From: an uncultured Bacteroides sp.
GTDB lineage: Bacteria > Bacteroidota > Bacteroidia > Bacteroidales > Bacteroidaceae
DNA: 55,169 nt
Assembly (NCBI GenBank): GCA_902492205.1
Contig: CABUKU010000019.1
Span: 1 to 55,169, forward strand
Direction: 5' to 3'
Under the pieces are notes generated by a model. That model did not search any database, was not told where the DNA came from, and worked only from the letters and a program-made list of their open reading frames with translations. Of the stretch, positions 43,901 to 52,616 are shown piece by piece. How positions within the stretch are numbered: the first letter of the stretch is position 1; every line of letters starts with the position of its first letter. Both the position numbers and the translations under genes were made by a program.

Positions 43901-44091
43901 TTACCTGTGATTCTGGAAGATTGCATCACTTCATTTGGACTATTAACAGCCAATTTTGTATTTTCTACTCCTGAGTACCCGGGTACTGCATAAGTATTAA
44001 AAGCGCCAAACAATAAAAACACGAACGAATATCGCGCTATTTTGAATGTTCTTCTTAGGGATAGACATTCTTCTTTGTCGTTAATTTTCAT
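40969..44091 (-). CDS. SusC/RagA-type TonB-dependent transporter
   Basis: A 1040-residue outer-membrane beta-barrel importing glycans with TonB energy. A long signal segment (YSFVFLLFGAFNTYA) precedes a carboxypeptidase-regulatory-like domain (about residues 58-138, RITGKVVDEKGEAIIGANVSVKGT), the TonB box EEVVVVGYG, the plug (NIRGVGTFGSGDASPLVVIDGIP), and a barrel ending in LNLTF. There is no STN domain, so it is not itself a transducer to an anti-sigma factor. It is 160 bases after GH3, with no clear promoter in between. Confidence 0.96.
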   Translation of the reverse strand: MKINDKEECLSLRRTFKIARYSFVFLLFGAFNTYAVPGYSGVENTKLAVNSPNEVMQSSRITGKVVDEKGEAIIGANVSVKGTTIGTITDIDGNFILDIPAKSTLTISYIGYLTQDIAVKDSKPLRVVIHEDTQKLEEVVVVGYGTMKKKDLMGATSAVNGDNLTTNSNISVGGALQGKMSGINILSSSGFPGSETSINIRGVGTFGSGDASPLVVIDGIPVDQGFETLNPSDIESVNVLKDASSAAIYGSRAANGVILVTTKKGSSGKAKLSVNMTYGIQSPSHMLEMLNASEFVAAIQEMRDNGNAINKPVTPLTTKYDGMDPKSFGKGTNWGDYIYDSAPTFNVNASVNGGNDKTRYYLSGEFLDQDGIGINTSYKKASLRANIEGKINSRLTVGNNVHLAYRYTEGSAGKSYSDVIANAPIIPAYDEDGTFGEPNTALTGSKNAIAEITWNNPTNSNYRVLDNLFVEFKFTDWLKFRFNGGIDMVYNEYKLFKPKYNDGGQTNTINSYEEERKKDFMWVTDYLLYFDKTFGDHTINAMAGFSQQLFSYDNMKGSIKNFVSEVDNMHVFDGGTDTKERGLSGGKKELALASYFGRLNYDYKGRYLFSFNLRADGSSRFKGDNRWGVFPSFSGAWRISEESFFNVKPISSLKLRASWGQLGNQSIGSYYPTIASVGKQTAIFGTAADAQVAYSGYSQTALGNRNLKWETTTVTNVGVDLTLFNNSLSVTADYFVKNTDGILRSMVLPASVGLTAPNMNYAKVQNRGFELELGYNGKIRDFRYNVAGNVSFLHNEIKKLSSGVDQEIESGGTWGLVTINRVGDPISALFGYKTNGVITTEEEADKYKAMGQGNAKVGRLKYVDTDGNGSINDDDRVVLGSYIPKVTAGLTLSASWKGFDFSAVLAGVFGRTQHAPLSYIGDRFPNRNISRKWYDNRWTLGAPAGNYPAMIQGENYQEMTDLMAMNTSYAKLRSLTLGYTYDFKVVKTRLFLSGENLLTITSKEFDGYDPENGNSVGHYYMWGDDFPTPKIFMIGLNLTF

Positions 44092-44251
44092 ACTTTCTTA
44101 ATAATTCAGTAAAAACATCAATTCTTTAATTAATACTCTCAATACTTCTTATTCTAAAGAACAAGACAATTCACAATAATTTTAGGAAGAATTAAATCCG
44201 GATTGCTTTCTCATAGGTGTTTCTCATTCATTTAAAAGGTTAAACATTATT

Positions 44252-46900
44252 TTACTCTTTTACGTAATATGGCTCGCCTTGTATTTTTATATTTTTCTGG
44301 ACAATTTCACAAGAACCATTTATTTTTTTAGTAGGCTGTTGTCCTCCTATAGAAAGAGTTAACTGCCCTGAAGTTACTTTAGAAAAATTATAATCATCCC
44401 GTCCAGACATCTGTTTAGGACTTAAAATAAATGATATTACTTTACTCTCACCCGGATTCAGATGTACTCTTTTAAATCCTTGAAGAGAACGAAGTGGAAC
44501 TTTTAGTTTTGTGTTCTGCAGAGATGTGTATAATTGTACAATTTCATCCCCTGCACGATTACTTATATTTTTTACATTTACAGAAACTTTCAGGCTATCA
44601 CCTGCTTGAACACTTTCCGGAACAGTATTCCAACTATATTCAAACATCGAATAACTAAGCCCATGACCAAAATGATATAGCGGCTCACCTTCAAAATAAC
44701 GATAGGTTTTTCCTTTCATATCATAATTTTCAAAAGCCGGAATTTGATCTATGGATTTATAAAAAGTTATAGGAAGCCGTCCCGAAGGATTATAATCGCC
44801 AAACAGCACATCTGCGATAGCAGTTCCTCCCGCTTGTCCCGGATACCATGCTTCAACTATTGCCGGAAGATTTTCTGCTTCCCAATTAAAAGCTAGAGCA
44901 CTGCCGTTTAGTAATACCAAAACTGTGGGTTTTCCTAGTTTATAAATCTCTTTCATTAATTCTGTTTGAACAGAGGGAAGTTTTATATCCATCCTATCAC
45001 CTTTTTTAAAACCAGGCACCTGCACTTTCATTTCTTCTCCTTCTAATAAAGGACTAATTCCCATACATAGGATTACTACATCTGAAGATTTAGCCAGTTT
45101 TATTGCATCCTCTTTCAAATTAGGTTTCGGAGTATCCCAAAGCATACGCATAATCGCATATTCTGTATTGTCCTGAAAATATTCAATACAAATTTTATAT
45201 TTTTTCCCTGCTTCCAGTTTTACCAATTCATATTCTTTGCGTGGATGATGCAAACTTTTCCATTCCGTTAACAATGAATCATTCAGGTAAAACTTAAAAC
45301 CGGAATAGCCTTCACCTCCCAAAGCATATTCACCAGATACTTCAGGAACAAGTACACCTGTCCATCTAACAGAAAAATGATCATATTTCATATCTTTGAA
45401 AGGTGCTGTTGTTTGCCAAACAAAATCAATGTTAGAATCAATACGTTCATGAAGAGGTTTCCCTTTCCATTCGATATTATTATAATATTGTGCCTGTAAC
45501 CCTTTATTTTTCATTGTCGAATCAGTATAAAGGTATTTGGCAGGGACAACATTAAAATAAGGGAACTTATCTGCCAATGTACATCCTTGAGCAAAAGCCA
45601 CTTCTGCATCAGGTAGCTTCTCACGAATACCTGCCAAAGGTGTTTTGGGATTAGTCGGATAACCATTGTAATTGCCCAGTAATACTTCCAAATCATCAGC
45701 ATTAGGACCAATGACAGCTACTTTCTTAACATCTTTACTTAAAGGAAGAATGTTATTCTCATTTTTCAATAGTACTATTGATTTACGAGCTGCATCCAAA
45801 GACAGATCCTGATGTTCTTTACAATCAACCACACTATATGGAATTTTAGAATAAGGAACTATTTTATCCGGATCAAACTGTCCCAACTTCATACGAGCCA
45901 ACATTACCCTTTTCACTGACACATCCAATTCTTCCTCGGTAAGCAGTCCCTTTTCTATTGCTTTTCTTAAGTGTAAACAAGTACTACCACATTCCAAATC
46001 TGTACCGGCTTTTACTGCCATAGCAGAAGCTTCTTCCGGAGTTTGAACAAGATGGTGTCCTTCTTCCCAGTGAATATCGCGAACAGCACCACAATCTGAA
46101 ACAATAAAGCCTTCAAATCCCCATTCCTTACGCAACAAGTTTTCCAGGAATTTACTACCACAACAGGGAGCTCCACGCAAACTTTGATATGCGCACATCA
46201 CCGAGTATACTTTTCCTTCCTGCACCGCCCTCTTAAAATGAGGAGTATATGTTTCTGCCAAATCGTAATCACTAGGCCAAACATCTGCAGAATGCCGGGT
46301 AGCTTCAGGACCACTATGAACTGCAAAATGTTTTGCAGTAGCTATTACTTTATAATACTTGGGATCATCACCCTGCAACCCCTTAATAAAAGGAATAGCA
46401 AGTTCGGCTGTCAAATAAGGATCTTCCCCGTAGGTTTCCATACCCCTACCCCATCTCGGATCCCGGAAAATATTAATATTAGGAGTCCAATAAGTCAAAC
46501 CCTGATACATTCCCCTTTTACCTCTTGAAGAAAATTCATGATATTTAGCACGTGCTTCATCTGATATAGCATCAGCTATTTTAAACATTTCTTCCCCGTC
46601 CCACATTGCAGCCATACCAATTGCTTGAGGAAAGACAGTAGCCCTAGAACGCGCAACCCCATGTAAACACTCATTCCAAAAATTATATTCAGGAACTCCC
46701 AAACGTTCAATTGCCGGAGAGCCATAACGCAGCATCGTAATTTTCTCATCTAAAGTCATCCGGGAAACAAGATCATTAGTACGTTCTTCAAAACTTAAAG
46801 AAGTATTTCTGTATGGTTCAATATCACGGGAAGCACAACCGGATATTACTAACAATACTAAAGCGAATAAAAATACCCTATTCAATAAATTCTGTTCCAT
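44252..46900 (-). CDS. GH3 beta-glycosidase with PA14 insert, lipoprotein
   Basis: An 882-residue exported GH3 enzyme (beta-glucosidase/beta-xylosidase branch). The lipobox VISGC gives Cys22. The first domain carries the nucleophile Asp269 in GFIVSDCGAV and substrate residues in ATAKHFAVHSGPEATRHS; the second domain is split by a PA14 insert (about 465-600), and a fibronectin-III-like domain closes the protein. Specificity (Glc, Xyl or other) cannot be set by eye. It is first in the PUL strand order, behind a box at 47027-47034. Confidence 0.93.
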   Translation of the reverse strand: MEQNLLNRVFLFALVLLVISGCASRDIEPYRNTSLSFEERTNDLVSRMTLDEKITMLRYGSPAIERLGVPEYNFWNECLHGVARSRATVFPQAIGMAAMWDGEEMFKIADAISDEARAKYHEFSSRGKRGMYQGLTYWTPNINIFRDPRWGRGMETYGEDPYLTAELAIPFIKGLQGDDPKYYKVIATAKHFAVHSGPEATRHSADVWPSDYDLAETYTPHFKRAVQEGKVYSVMCAYQSLRGAPCCGSKFLENLLRKEWGFEGFIVSDCGAVRDIHWEEGHHLVQTPEEASAMAVKAGTDLECGSTCLHLRKAIEKGLLTEEELDVSVKRVMLARMKLGQFDPDKIVPYSKIPYSVVDCKEHQDLSLDAARKSIVLLKNENNILPLSKDVKKVAVIGPNADDLEVLLGNYNGYPTNPKTPLAGIREKLPDAEVAFAQGCTLADKFPYFNVVPAKYLYTDSTMKNKGLQAQYYNNIEWKGKPLHERIDSNIDFVWQTTAPFKDMKYDHFSVRWTGVLVPEVSGEYALGGEGYSGFKFYLNDSLLTEWKSLHHPRKEYELVKLEAGKKYKICIEYFQDNTEYAIMRMLWDTPKPNLKEDAIKLAKSSDVVILCMGISPLLEGEEMKVQVPGFKKGDRMDIKLPSVQTELMKEIYKLGKPTVLVLLNGSALAFNWEAENLPAIVEAWYPGQAGGTAIADVLFGDYNPSGRLPITFYKSIDQIPAFENYDMKGKTYRYFEGEPLYHFGHGLSYSMFEYSWNTVPESVQAGDSLKVSVNVKNISNRAGDEIVQLYTSLQNTKLKVPLRSLQGFKRVHLNPGESKVISFILSPKQMSGRDDYNFSKVTSGQLTLSIGGQQPTKKINGSCEIVQKNIKIQGEPYYVKE

Positions 46901-47026
46901 AGTAGTGTATGTGTTAACATAAAAATAGTTCTTTCTTAGATTCAGGAAACAAAAGATGGCAACTTATTTTCGTATAAATATACCAAAATGTTTCGTATCG
47001 CGTCTTTATAGTTTCGTTTCACTGCA

Positions 47027-47034
47027 CAAACATA
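47027..47034 (-). promoter_or_regulatory. Candidate -7 box for GH3 and the PUL
   Basis: CAAACATA on the plus strand reads TATGTTTG on the minus strand, matching TAnnTTTG; the GH3 leader would be about 120 bases. No good -33 element was found. Confidence 0.4.
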
Positions 47035-47343
47035 AATTAAAAGAATTAAATAAGCAAGCAATACGAAAATTATTTTTCATTTTATCTTCAAAAAGAAAGA
47101 AATTAGTTGTTTTTATGTTTCATTTATATTTCAATCACTTTACAAAAGCCTAATTAGCTTTCCGATTAATAATATTGCAAAGAAAAGCATTATACATGAA
47201 TAGAAAGAGACAATAATATTAAGATAAGAAAACAATAAGATTTCATTTGCGCAACGATTAAAAAAAAGGAAAAAGACAATTCAATAAATGGACCGATATA
47301 TCCGGCAAAGCATCATATGCTTCCATAAAATTAAAAGTTTAAA

Positions 47344-47450
47344 AAGTTACCGTCACCCGTCACCTATTTGCTGTAACTACTTACTGTAAACAGTTTGAAG
47401 TGTGATTGCAACTTTTAAGTTACCGTCACTTTCCATATTTGCCGTCACCC
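47344..47450. repeat. Short CCGTCAC direct repeats
   Basis: AAGTTACCGTCAC occurs identically at 47344-47356 and 47417-47429, and CCGTCAC again at 47357-47363 and 47442-47448. The words are in one direction. Function unknown; they could be regulator sites or decayed repeats. Confidence 0.6.
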
Positions 47451-47544
47451 TTTTACCGATTTTGCTTTAAAATCAATAAAAACAAACTGAACCGGAAGAT
47501 ATTACAATAGAATAAAATAATGTATTTATGCAGAAAGGAAGATC

Positions 47545-47628
47545 ACTTGACAATTGTCGCGTATTCACTTGACAGCTGTCGAGTGTATACGTGACAATTG
47601 TCAAGTGAATACGCGACAGTTGTCAAGT
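47545..47628. repeat. Four-unit 22-nt palindrome array, copy C
   Basis: Units at 47545-47562, 47567-47584, 47589-47606 and 47611-47628, exactly 22 nt apart, with spacers attc, gtat and gaat. The outer halves carry ACGCGACA/TGTCGCGT variants that match each other across the array, so the whole 84 nt folds as one long hairpin with mainly G-U exceptions. Confidence 0.93.
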
Positions 47629-47692
47629 GATTAATTACAAAGCAGAAAAGATTCTATATATACCTTATTATATATAACAATGGAAAGATATT

Positions 47693-48457
47693 TTATACAA
47701 CAATCAATTCGATTCCCATTTCTTCTATGAATTTAGCAACAGAATCAGAAATTCCGGAGTCCGTAACAATTACATCCACTTGGTCCAGATTGCATATTTT
47801 CCCGAAACCTCTTTTCCCAAATTTAGAAGAATCAGCAAGAATAATCGTCCTTAGCGAAGCCTCCATCATACGTTTATTCAGATGCGCTTCTTCAATATTA
47901 GAGTTAGTGATGCCATACTCTATATCAATACCATCTACTCCCAAAAATAATTTGGAGCAAGTTATATTATCAAAGAAAGCCGAAGTATAATCTCCTATAA
48001 CCGAACAAGAGTTCTTACGCACAGTTCCTCCTAGCTGGATAACGTCTACATTTGGCAAGTCATTTAATAAAATAGCTGTTTTCAATGAAGCAGTAACCAC
48101 AGTCAAATGATTAAGCGGAGTTATACACTCGGCAAACGTGTGAACAGTGGAGCCTGAGGCTATAGTAATAGAATCATTCTCCTCAATAAGTTCACATGCA
48201 GCCAAAGCTATTTTTTTCTTTTCATCCCTTTTTATTTTTTCTTTTTCATATACTGTCATATCTGAAGTCAAAGGATTTATGGAACTTGCACTTCCATGCG
48301 TTCTATATAATAGCTTTTTCTCTTCAAGAAATTTTAAATCTTTTCGAATGGTAACAGTGGTAACATCCAATTCTTTAGCTATATCATTTATTTTAATAAA
48401 TCCTTTTTTATTAAGAGAATCAAGGATATACTTGTGTCTTTCTGCTATACTTATCAT
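47693..48457 (-). CDS. DeoR/GlpR-family transcriptional repressor
   Basis: A 254-residue regulator with a DeoR helix-turn-helix at residues 6-57 (RHKYILDSLNKKGFIKINDIAKEL, then TTVTIRKDLKFLEEKKLLYRTHG) and a sugar-phosphate sensor domain with NSNIEEAHLNKRMMEASLRTIILADSSKFGKRGF, as in GlpR. It is divergent from the glycerophosphate cluster with 229 bases between them, so it likely controls that cluster; the ligand may be G3P (inference). A box with one mismatch to TAnnTTTG (plus 48483-48490) precedes it. Confidence 0.92.
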   Translation of the reverse strand: MISIAERHKYILDSLNKKGFIKINDIAKELDVTTVTIRKDLKFLEEKKLLYRTHGSASSINPLTSDMTVYEKEKIKRDEKKKIALAACELIEENDSITIASGSTVHTFAECITPLNHLTVVTASLKTAILLNDLPNVDVIQLGGTVRKNSCSVIGDYTSAFFDNITCSKLFLGVDGIDIEYGITNSNIEEAHLNKRMMEASLRTIILADSSKFGKRGFGKICNLDQVDVIVTDSGISDSVAKFIEEMGIELIVV

Positions 48458-48630
48458 AAAAAAATATTTTAAATCTGTTCCACAAAGATTGAAAAAATAT
48501 TTAATATGGCAATAAAAAACAAGAAGAATTATCTATTTATTCACTTTTTATAAGAAAAGGATATGAAGCAATATCGAAAGAAAAGGCAAAATATAATTTG
48601 CTTTTGAATTGTTTATATTTTCTTTTTATA

Positions 48631-48638
48631 TATATTTG
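48631..48638 (+). promoter_or_regulatory. Candidate -7 box for the glycerophosphate cluster
   Basis: TATATTTG matches TAnnTTTG, with TTTTG at 48602-48606 as a poorly spaced -33. It implies that translation starts at 48687, not at the upstream ATG at 48609. Confidence 0.55.
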
Positions 48639-48686
48639 CAACAACAAACAAAAAAAAAGACAACAATAAAATATATAAAAACGAAT

Positions 48687-50252
48687 ATGAAACGAAACGA
48701 TTTATTAAAAACCATTCGTGAACAAGACTTCCAATGTGATGTTTTGATCATTGGAGGAGGAGCTACCGGGTTAGGAACAGCAGTAGATGCTGCAAGTCGT
48801 GGATATAAAGTAATACTACTGGAACAGCACGATTTTGCCAAAGCTACTTCCAGCCGCAGTACCAAACTTGTTCATGGCGGAGTTAGATACTTGGCGCAGG
48901 GTGATGTACAAATGGTGATTGGGGCACTTCATGAACGTGGCCGTATGCGTTTGAATGCCCCACATTTAGTAAAAGACATGCGTTTTATCATAGGAAACTA
49001 TCGTTGGTGGGAACAGCCATTTTATACTATAGGCTTAACTTGCTATGATATACTCGCAGGAAGGTTAGGATTAGGTCGTTCGCTACCTTTATTAAATAGG
49101 ACAGTAAAAAAAGAAATACCTGCAATTAAACAAGAAGGGTTAAGAGGCGGGGTTGTTTATCATGACGGACAATTTGATGATGCCCGTATGGCAATCACTC
49201 TGGCCCAAACATTAGTTGATCATGGAGGAGTATGTTTAAATTACGTAAAAGTCAACAAGCTAAACAAAGACCAAGCAGGAAAACTTTGCAGCGTTGAAGC
49301 GGTAGATCAACTCAATGGAGAGAAATATACTATCAAAGCCAAACTTTTTGTTAATGCGACAGGAGTATTTGTCGATGATATTATGAAAATGGATATTCCT
49401 GAAAACAAAAGAAAAATACGTCCCAGTCAAGGAGTTCATTTGATTGTCGATAGTAAATTCTTAGGAGGAAATTCCGCACTTATGATCCCTAAAACAAAAG
49501 ACGGACGTGTATTATTCGGAGTTCCTTGGCATGGTAAAGTCGTTTTAGGCACTACTGACACACCACTTAATGAAGAATCTTTAGAGCCAAGAGCACTTGA
49601 TGATGAAATTGATTTTATTTTAGAACAAGCCGGTCAGTATCTGGATATAAAACCTACACGTGCAGACGTGCTTTCTGTATTTGCAGGTCTTCGTCCGTTA
49701 GCCGCACCATCCAACTCCGACTCAAAAAAGACAAAAGAAATATCGCGTAATCACAAAATATACAAATCAAACTCGGGACTGTTAACCATTACCGGTGGCA
49801 AATGGACTACTTATCGCGAAATGGCAGAGGACGCTATTAATATTGGTATAAATATGGTGAATCTACCTCCAAAAGAATGCATCACTAAAAAGCTAAAGGT
49901 TCATGGTTATGCGAAACGTGGCGATGATACTTCCTGGGACTACGTATACGGCAGTGACATTGAAAAAATAAATAAAATAGCGAAGGAAAATCCTGAATAT
50001 CAAAATCGGCTTCACCCGGATTATACTTTTACAGGGGCTCATGTAGTATGGGCTGTACGCGAAGAACTGGCAGAAACAGTAGAAGATGTCTTAGCCCGAC
50101 GAGTGCGTGCTCTCTTCCTTGATGCCCGGGCAGCTATAAAAATGTCACCGGCAGTAGCCTCCATTATGGCCAAAGAAATGAATAAATCCAAAGAGTGGGA
50201 AGAAGAACAAATAAAAGAATTCACTACCTTGGCAAAAGGTTACCTGTTATAA
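48687..50252 (+). CDS. glpA: FAD-dependent glycerol-3-phosphate dehydrogenase
   Basis: A 521-residue GlpA/GlpD-type enzyme oxidising sn-glycerol-3-phosphate to DHAP and passing electrons to quinone. The FAD-binding GGGATG is at residues 23-28, followed by EQHDFAKATSSRSTKLVHGGVRYL, the GlpD signature, and the C-terminal alpha-helical domain with HPDYTFTGAHVVWAVREELAETVEDVLARR. Length fits GlpD. The start at 48687 follows the promoter box and gives the standard N-terminus; upstream codons are AT-rich leader. First gene of the five-gene cluster. Confidence 0.95.
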   Translation: MKRNDLLKTIREQDFQCDVLIIGGGATGLGTAVDAASRGYKVILLEQHDFAKATSSRSTKLVHGGVRYLAQGDVQMVIGALHERGRMRLNAPHLVKDMRFIIGNYRWWEQPFYTIGLTCYDILAGRLGLGRSLPLLNRTVKKEIPAIKQEGLRGGVVYHDGQFDDARMAITLAQTLVDHGGVCLNYVKVNKLNKDQAGKLCSVEAVDQLNGEKYTIKAKLFVNATGVFVDDIMKMDIPENKRKIRPSQGVHLIVDSKFLGGNSALMIPKTKDGRVLFGVPWHGKVVLGTTDTPLNEESLEPRALDDEIDFILEQAGQYLDIKPTRADVLSVFAGLRPLAAPSNSDSKKTKEISRNHKIYKSNSGLLTITGGKWTTYREMAEDAINIGINMVNLPPKECITKKLKVHGYAKRGDDTSWDYVYGSDIEKINKIAKENPEYQNRLHPDYTFTGAHVVWAVREELAETVEDVLARRVRALFLDARAAIKMSPAVASIMAKEMNKSKEWEEEQIKEFTTLAKGYLL

Positions 50253-50270
50253 TCCTCAAAATATTATATT

Positions 50271-51179
50271 ATGAAAATTTCATCAGTTTCATTTAAAACT
50301 TTATTATCGGTTCTTTTATTTGCTAATATATTAAACTGCAATTTTATATCCGCACAAAATAAAAAACTGAACACTTTAAATATCAAAACCAATAAACAAT
50401 TGCACGAGCATTTTAAATATAAAAATGATGGCAGTATTTTGATTAGCGGGCATAGAGGAGGACGGGAAAAAGGATTTCCTGAGAATTCCATTCAAGGTTT
50501 TGAAAATGTGTTATCACAATTGCCGGCCTTTTTTGAAATTGATCCACGATTAACCAAAGACAGCGTAATTGTATTAATACACGATGCCACTCTTGACAGA
50601 ACAACCACCGGAAAAGGCAAACTAAGTGATTATACTTGGGCAGAATTACAAGATATACGATTAAAAGATTATGATGGAAATGTGACAGACTATAAAATAC
50701 CGACTTTGGAAGAAGCCATCATCTGGAGTAAAGGCAAAACAGTTATCAATCTGGATAAGAAAGATGTTCCCATGGAAATGATTGTGAAACTAATAAAGAA
50801 ACATAACGCCGAAAATAATGTCATGCTAACCGTCCATACCGGAGCACAAGCCCGATATTATTACGACCGTTTCCCAACAATCATGCTATCGGCATTTTCA
50901 CGTAACATGAAAGAATATGAAGACCTTGTAATCTCCGGAGTACCTTGGGAAAATATGATTGCTTATGTTAGCTACTCCATTGATGAAAATAATAAAGCTA
51001 TTGTTGACATGCTCCACGCCAAAGGAGTCAGATGTATGATTTCTGTGGCTCCTACTCACGACAGGTTAGAAACCGCGCAAGAAAGAAACCTTAAATATAA
51101 AGAGGAAATCAATAAAAAACCGGATATTATAGAATCTGATATACCAACAGAAATATGGAAAGCTCTAAAATCACAATAA
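50271..51179 (+). CDS. Exported glycerophosphodiester phosphodiesterase
   Basis: A 302-residue GDPD-family enzyme releasing glycerol phosphate from glycerophosphodiesters. A signal peptide (LLSVLLFANILNCNFISA) places it in the periplasm or outside. Catalytic motifs: GHRGGREKGFPENS (His), FEIDPRLTKDSVIVLIHDATLDRTTTG (Glu, Asp, His). The TIM barrel is completed by VMLTVHTGAQA and VRCMISVAP. It starts 18 bases after glpA and overlaps the next gene by 25 bases, so they are co-translated. The substrate headgroup is not readable. Confidence 0.93.
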   Translation: MKISSVSFKTLLSVLLFANILNCNFISAQNKKLNTLNIKTNKQLHEHFKYKNDGSILISGHRGGREKGFPENSIQGFENVLSQLPAFFEIDPRLTKDSVIVLIHDATLDRTTTGKGKLSDYTWAELQDIRLKDYDGNVTDYKIPTLEEAIIWSKGKTVINLDKKDVPMEMIVKLIKKHNAENNVMLTVHTGAQARYYYDRFPTIMLSAFSRNMKEYEDLVISGVPWENMIAYVSYSIDENNKAIVDMLHAKGVRCMISVAPTHDRLETAQERNLKYKEEINKKPDIIESDIPTEIWKALKSQ

Positions 51180-52594
51180 CCCTGGATGCCTCAGTCATCG
51201 AAGAGTTATACAAGGCACTAAAAGAAAGTTATAGAACAAGATATAATAGGCAAGATATGTCACAAGTTGAAAAAGCATTAAAAGCAGCCAGCGAAACGAA
51301 AGCTTTACGTATAGGCAATGGAATAATAAGTCAAGTAGGAGAATTATTCAAAGAACAGTTTCCCGGTCGGGAAGCCGTTATCATAGCAGATACCACCACT
51401 TACGAAGTAGCAGGTAAAGAAGTACAGCAAGTATTAAATGATTCCGGCATTAAACAAATGCCCCCTTTTATCTTCACCGACTCCGATTTATATGCAGAAT
51501 ATTCATATATAGATCGTTTAGTCGCTTTCTTAAAAGAGAATGATGCCATTCCCGTTGCAGTGGGTTCGGGTACAATCAATGACTTAACAAAATTATCTTC
51601 TCATCTCACCGGAAGACGCTATATGAATGTATCCACAGCTGCCTCAATGGACGGATATTCGGCATTTGGTGCATCTATCACTGCCAATGGAGCAAAACAG
51701 ACATTCAGTTGTCCGGCTCCTCAAGCAATCTTAGCAGATATAGACATCATACGGCATGCTCCTGCAAAAATGACAGCTTCAGGATATGCAGACCTCTTTG
51801 CCAAAATCACTGCCGGAGCAGACTGGATACTAGCAGACTGGATGGGAATAGAACCTATCGACAATCAAGCATGGTCTATCGTTCAAGATGGACTGAAAGA
51901 AGCTTTAGCCGATCCAAAAGGTGCCCGGGAGGGAGAAAAAAAAGCTATTTCCCAACTAATTGAAGGATTGATGCTAGGTGGATTTGCCATGCAATGGTCT
52001 AAATCAAGTCGTCCCGCTTCAGGAGCAGAACATCAGTTCAGCCATTTATGGAATATGGAACACCATTTGAATAATGGTGAGCACATTTCACATGGTTTTC
52101 AAGTAAGTATCGGAATGCTGGCTATAACTGCCTTTTATGAGCAAGTTCTGAAAACTCCATTCGATAAACTAGATATTGAAGCTTGTTGCAACAACTGGCC
52201 TACTAATGAAGAAATAGATGCACGTGCCACAGAAATGTTCAAAGGAACTGATTTCCCAAATATCGGAGTACAAGAGACACGTGCTAAAGCTGTAACCAAG
52301 GAACAACTAGCAACACAATTACAACAACTAAAAGATTATTGGTCTGAAATTAAAGCACGTTTAACAGATCAATTACTTCCTTATAAAGAAGTAAAAAGAT
52401 GTCTGGAATTAGTAGGTGCTCCCACCGAACCGGAAGAAATAGGAATTACCCGTAAGCGCCTTCGTGATACATTTATCCGGGCTCAATATATTCGCCGCCG
52501 TTTCACTGTTCTTGATTTAGCTGTACGCACAGGTTACATGGAAAAATGGTTAGATGGATTATTTGGAAAAGGTGGAATTTGGGAAATAAATTAG
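51155..52594 (+). CDS. sn-glycerol-1-phosphate dehydrogenase (EgsA/AraM type)
   Basis: A 479-residue NAD(P)-dependent, metal-binding enzyme of the glycerol-1-phosphate dehydrogenase group, interconverting DHAP and sn-glycerol-1-phosphate. It shows the nucleotide loop VAVGSGTINDLTKLSS, STAASMDGYSA, and metal ligands in SGYADLFAK (Asp), GAEHQFSHLW (His) and ISHGFQVSIG (His). It is longer than Bacillus AraM (about 394) by an extra N-terminal segment and a C-terminal tail. The ATG lies inside the end of the phosphodiesterase gene. Direction in vivo is not known. Confidence 0.9.
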   Translation: MESSKITITLDASVIEELYKALKESYRTRYNRQDMSQVEKALKAASETKALRIGNGIISQVGELFKEQFPGREAVIIADTTTYEVAGKEVQQVLNDSGIKQMPPFIFTDSDLYAEYSYIDRLVAFLKENDAIPVAVGSGTINDLTKLSSHLTGRRYMNVSTAASMDGYSAFGASITANGAKQTFSCPAPQAILADIDIIRHAPAKMTASGYADLFAKITAGADWILADWMGIEPIDNQAWSIVQDGLKEALADPKGAREGEKKAISQLIEGLMLGGFAMQWSKSSRPASGAEHQFSHLWNMEHHLNNGEHISHGFQVSIGMLAITAFYEQVLKTPFDKLDIEACCNNWPTNEEIDARATEMFKGTDFPNIGVQETRAKAVTKEQLATQLQQLKDYWSEIKARLTDQLLPYKEVKRCLELVGAPTEPEEIGITRKRLRDTFIRAQYIRRRFTVLDLAVRTGYMEKWLDGLFGKGGIWEIN

Positions 52595-52616
52595 TAACCA
52601 TAAAATAAATCAGAAC

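Larger units (their letters stand above)
46901..47692. other. 792-base gene-free region before GH3
   Basis: No credible gene in any frame. It holds the GH3 promoter candidate (47027-47034), an AT-rich stretch, four CCGTCAC words (47350-47356, 47357-47363, 47423-47429, 47442-47448) and palindrome array C (47545-47628). Confidence 0.7.

Noticed and set aside
48609..48686. N-terminal extension of the G3P dehydrogenase
   Set aside because: The promoter box at 48631-48638 lies inside it, and the extension is AT-rich and unlike any GlpD N-terminus.
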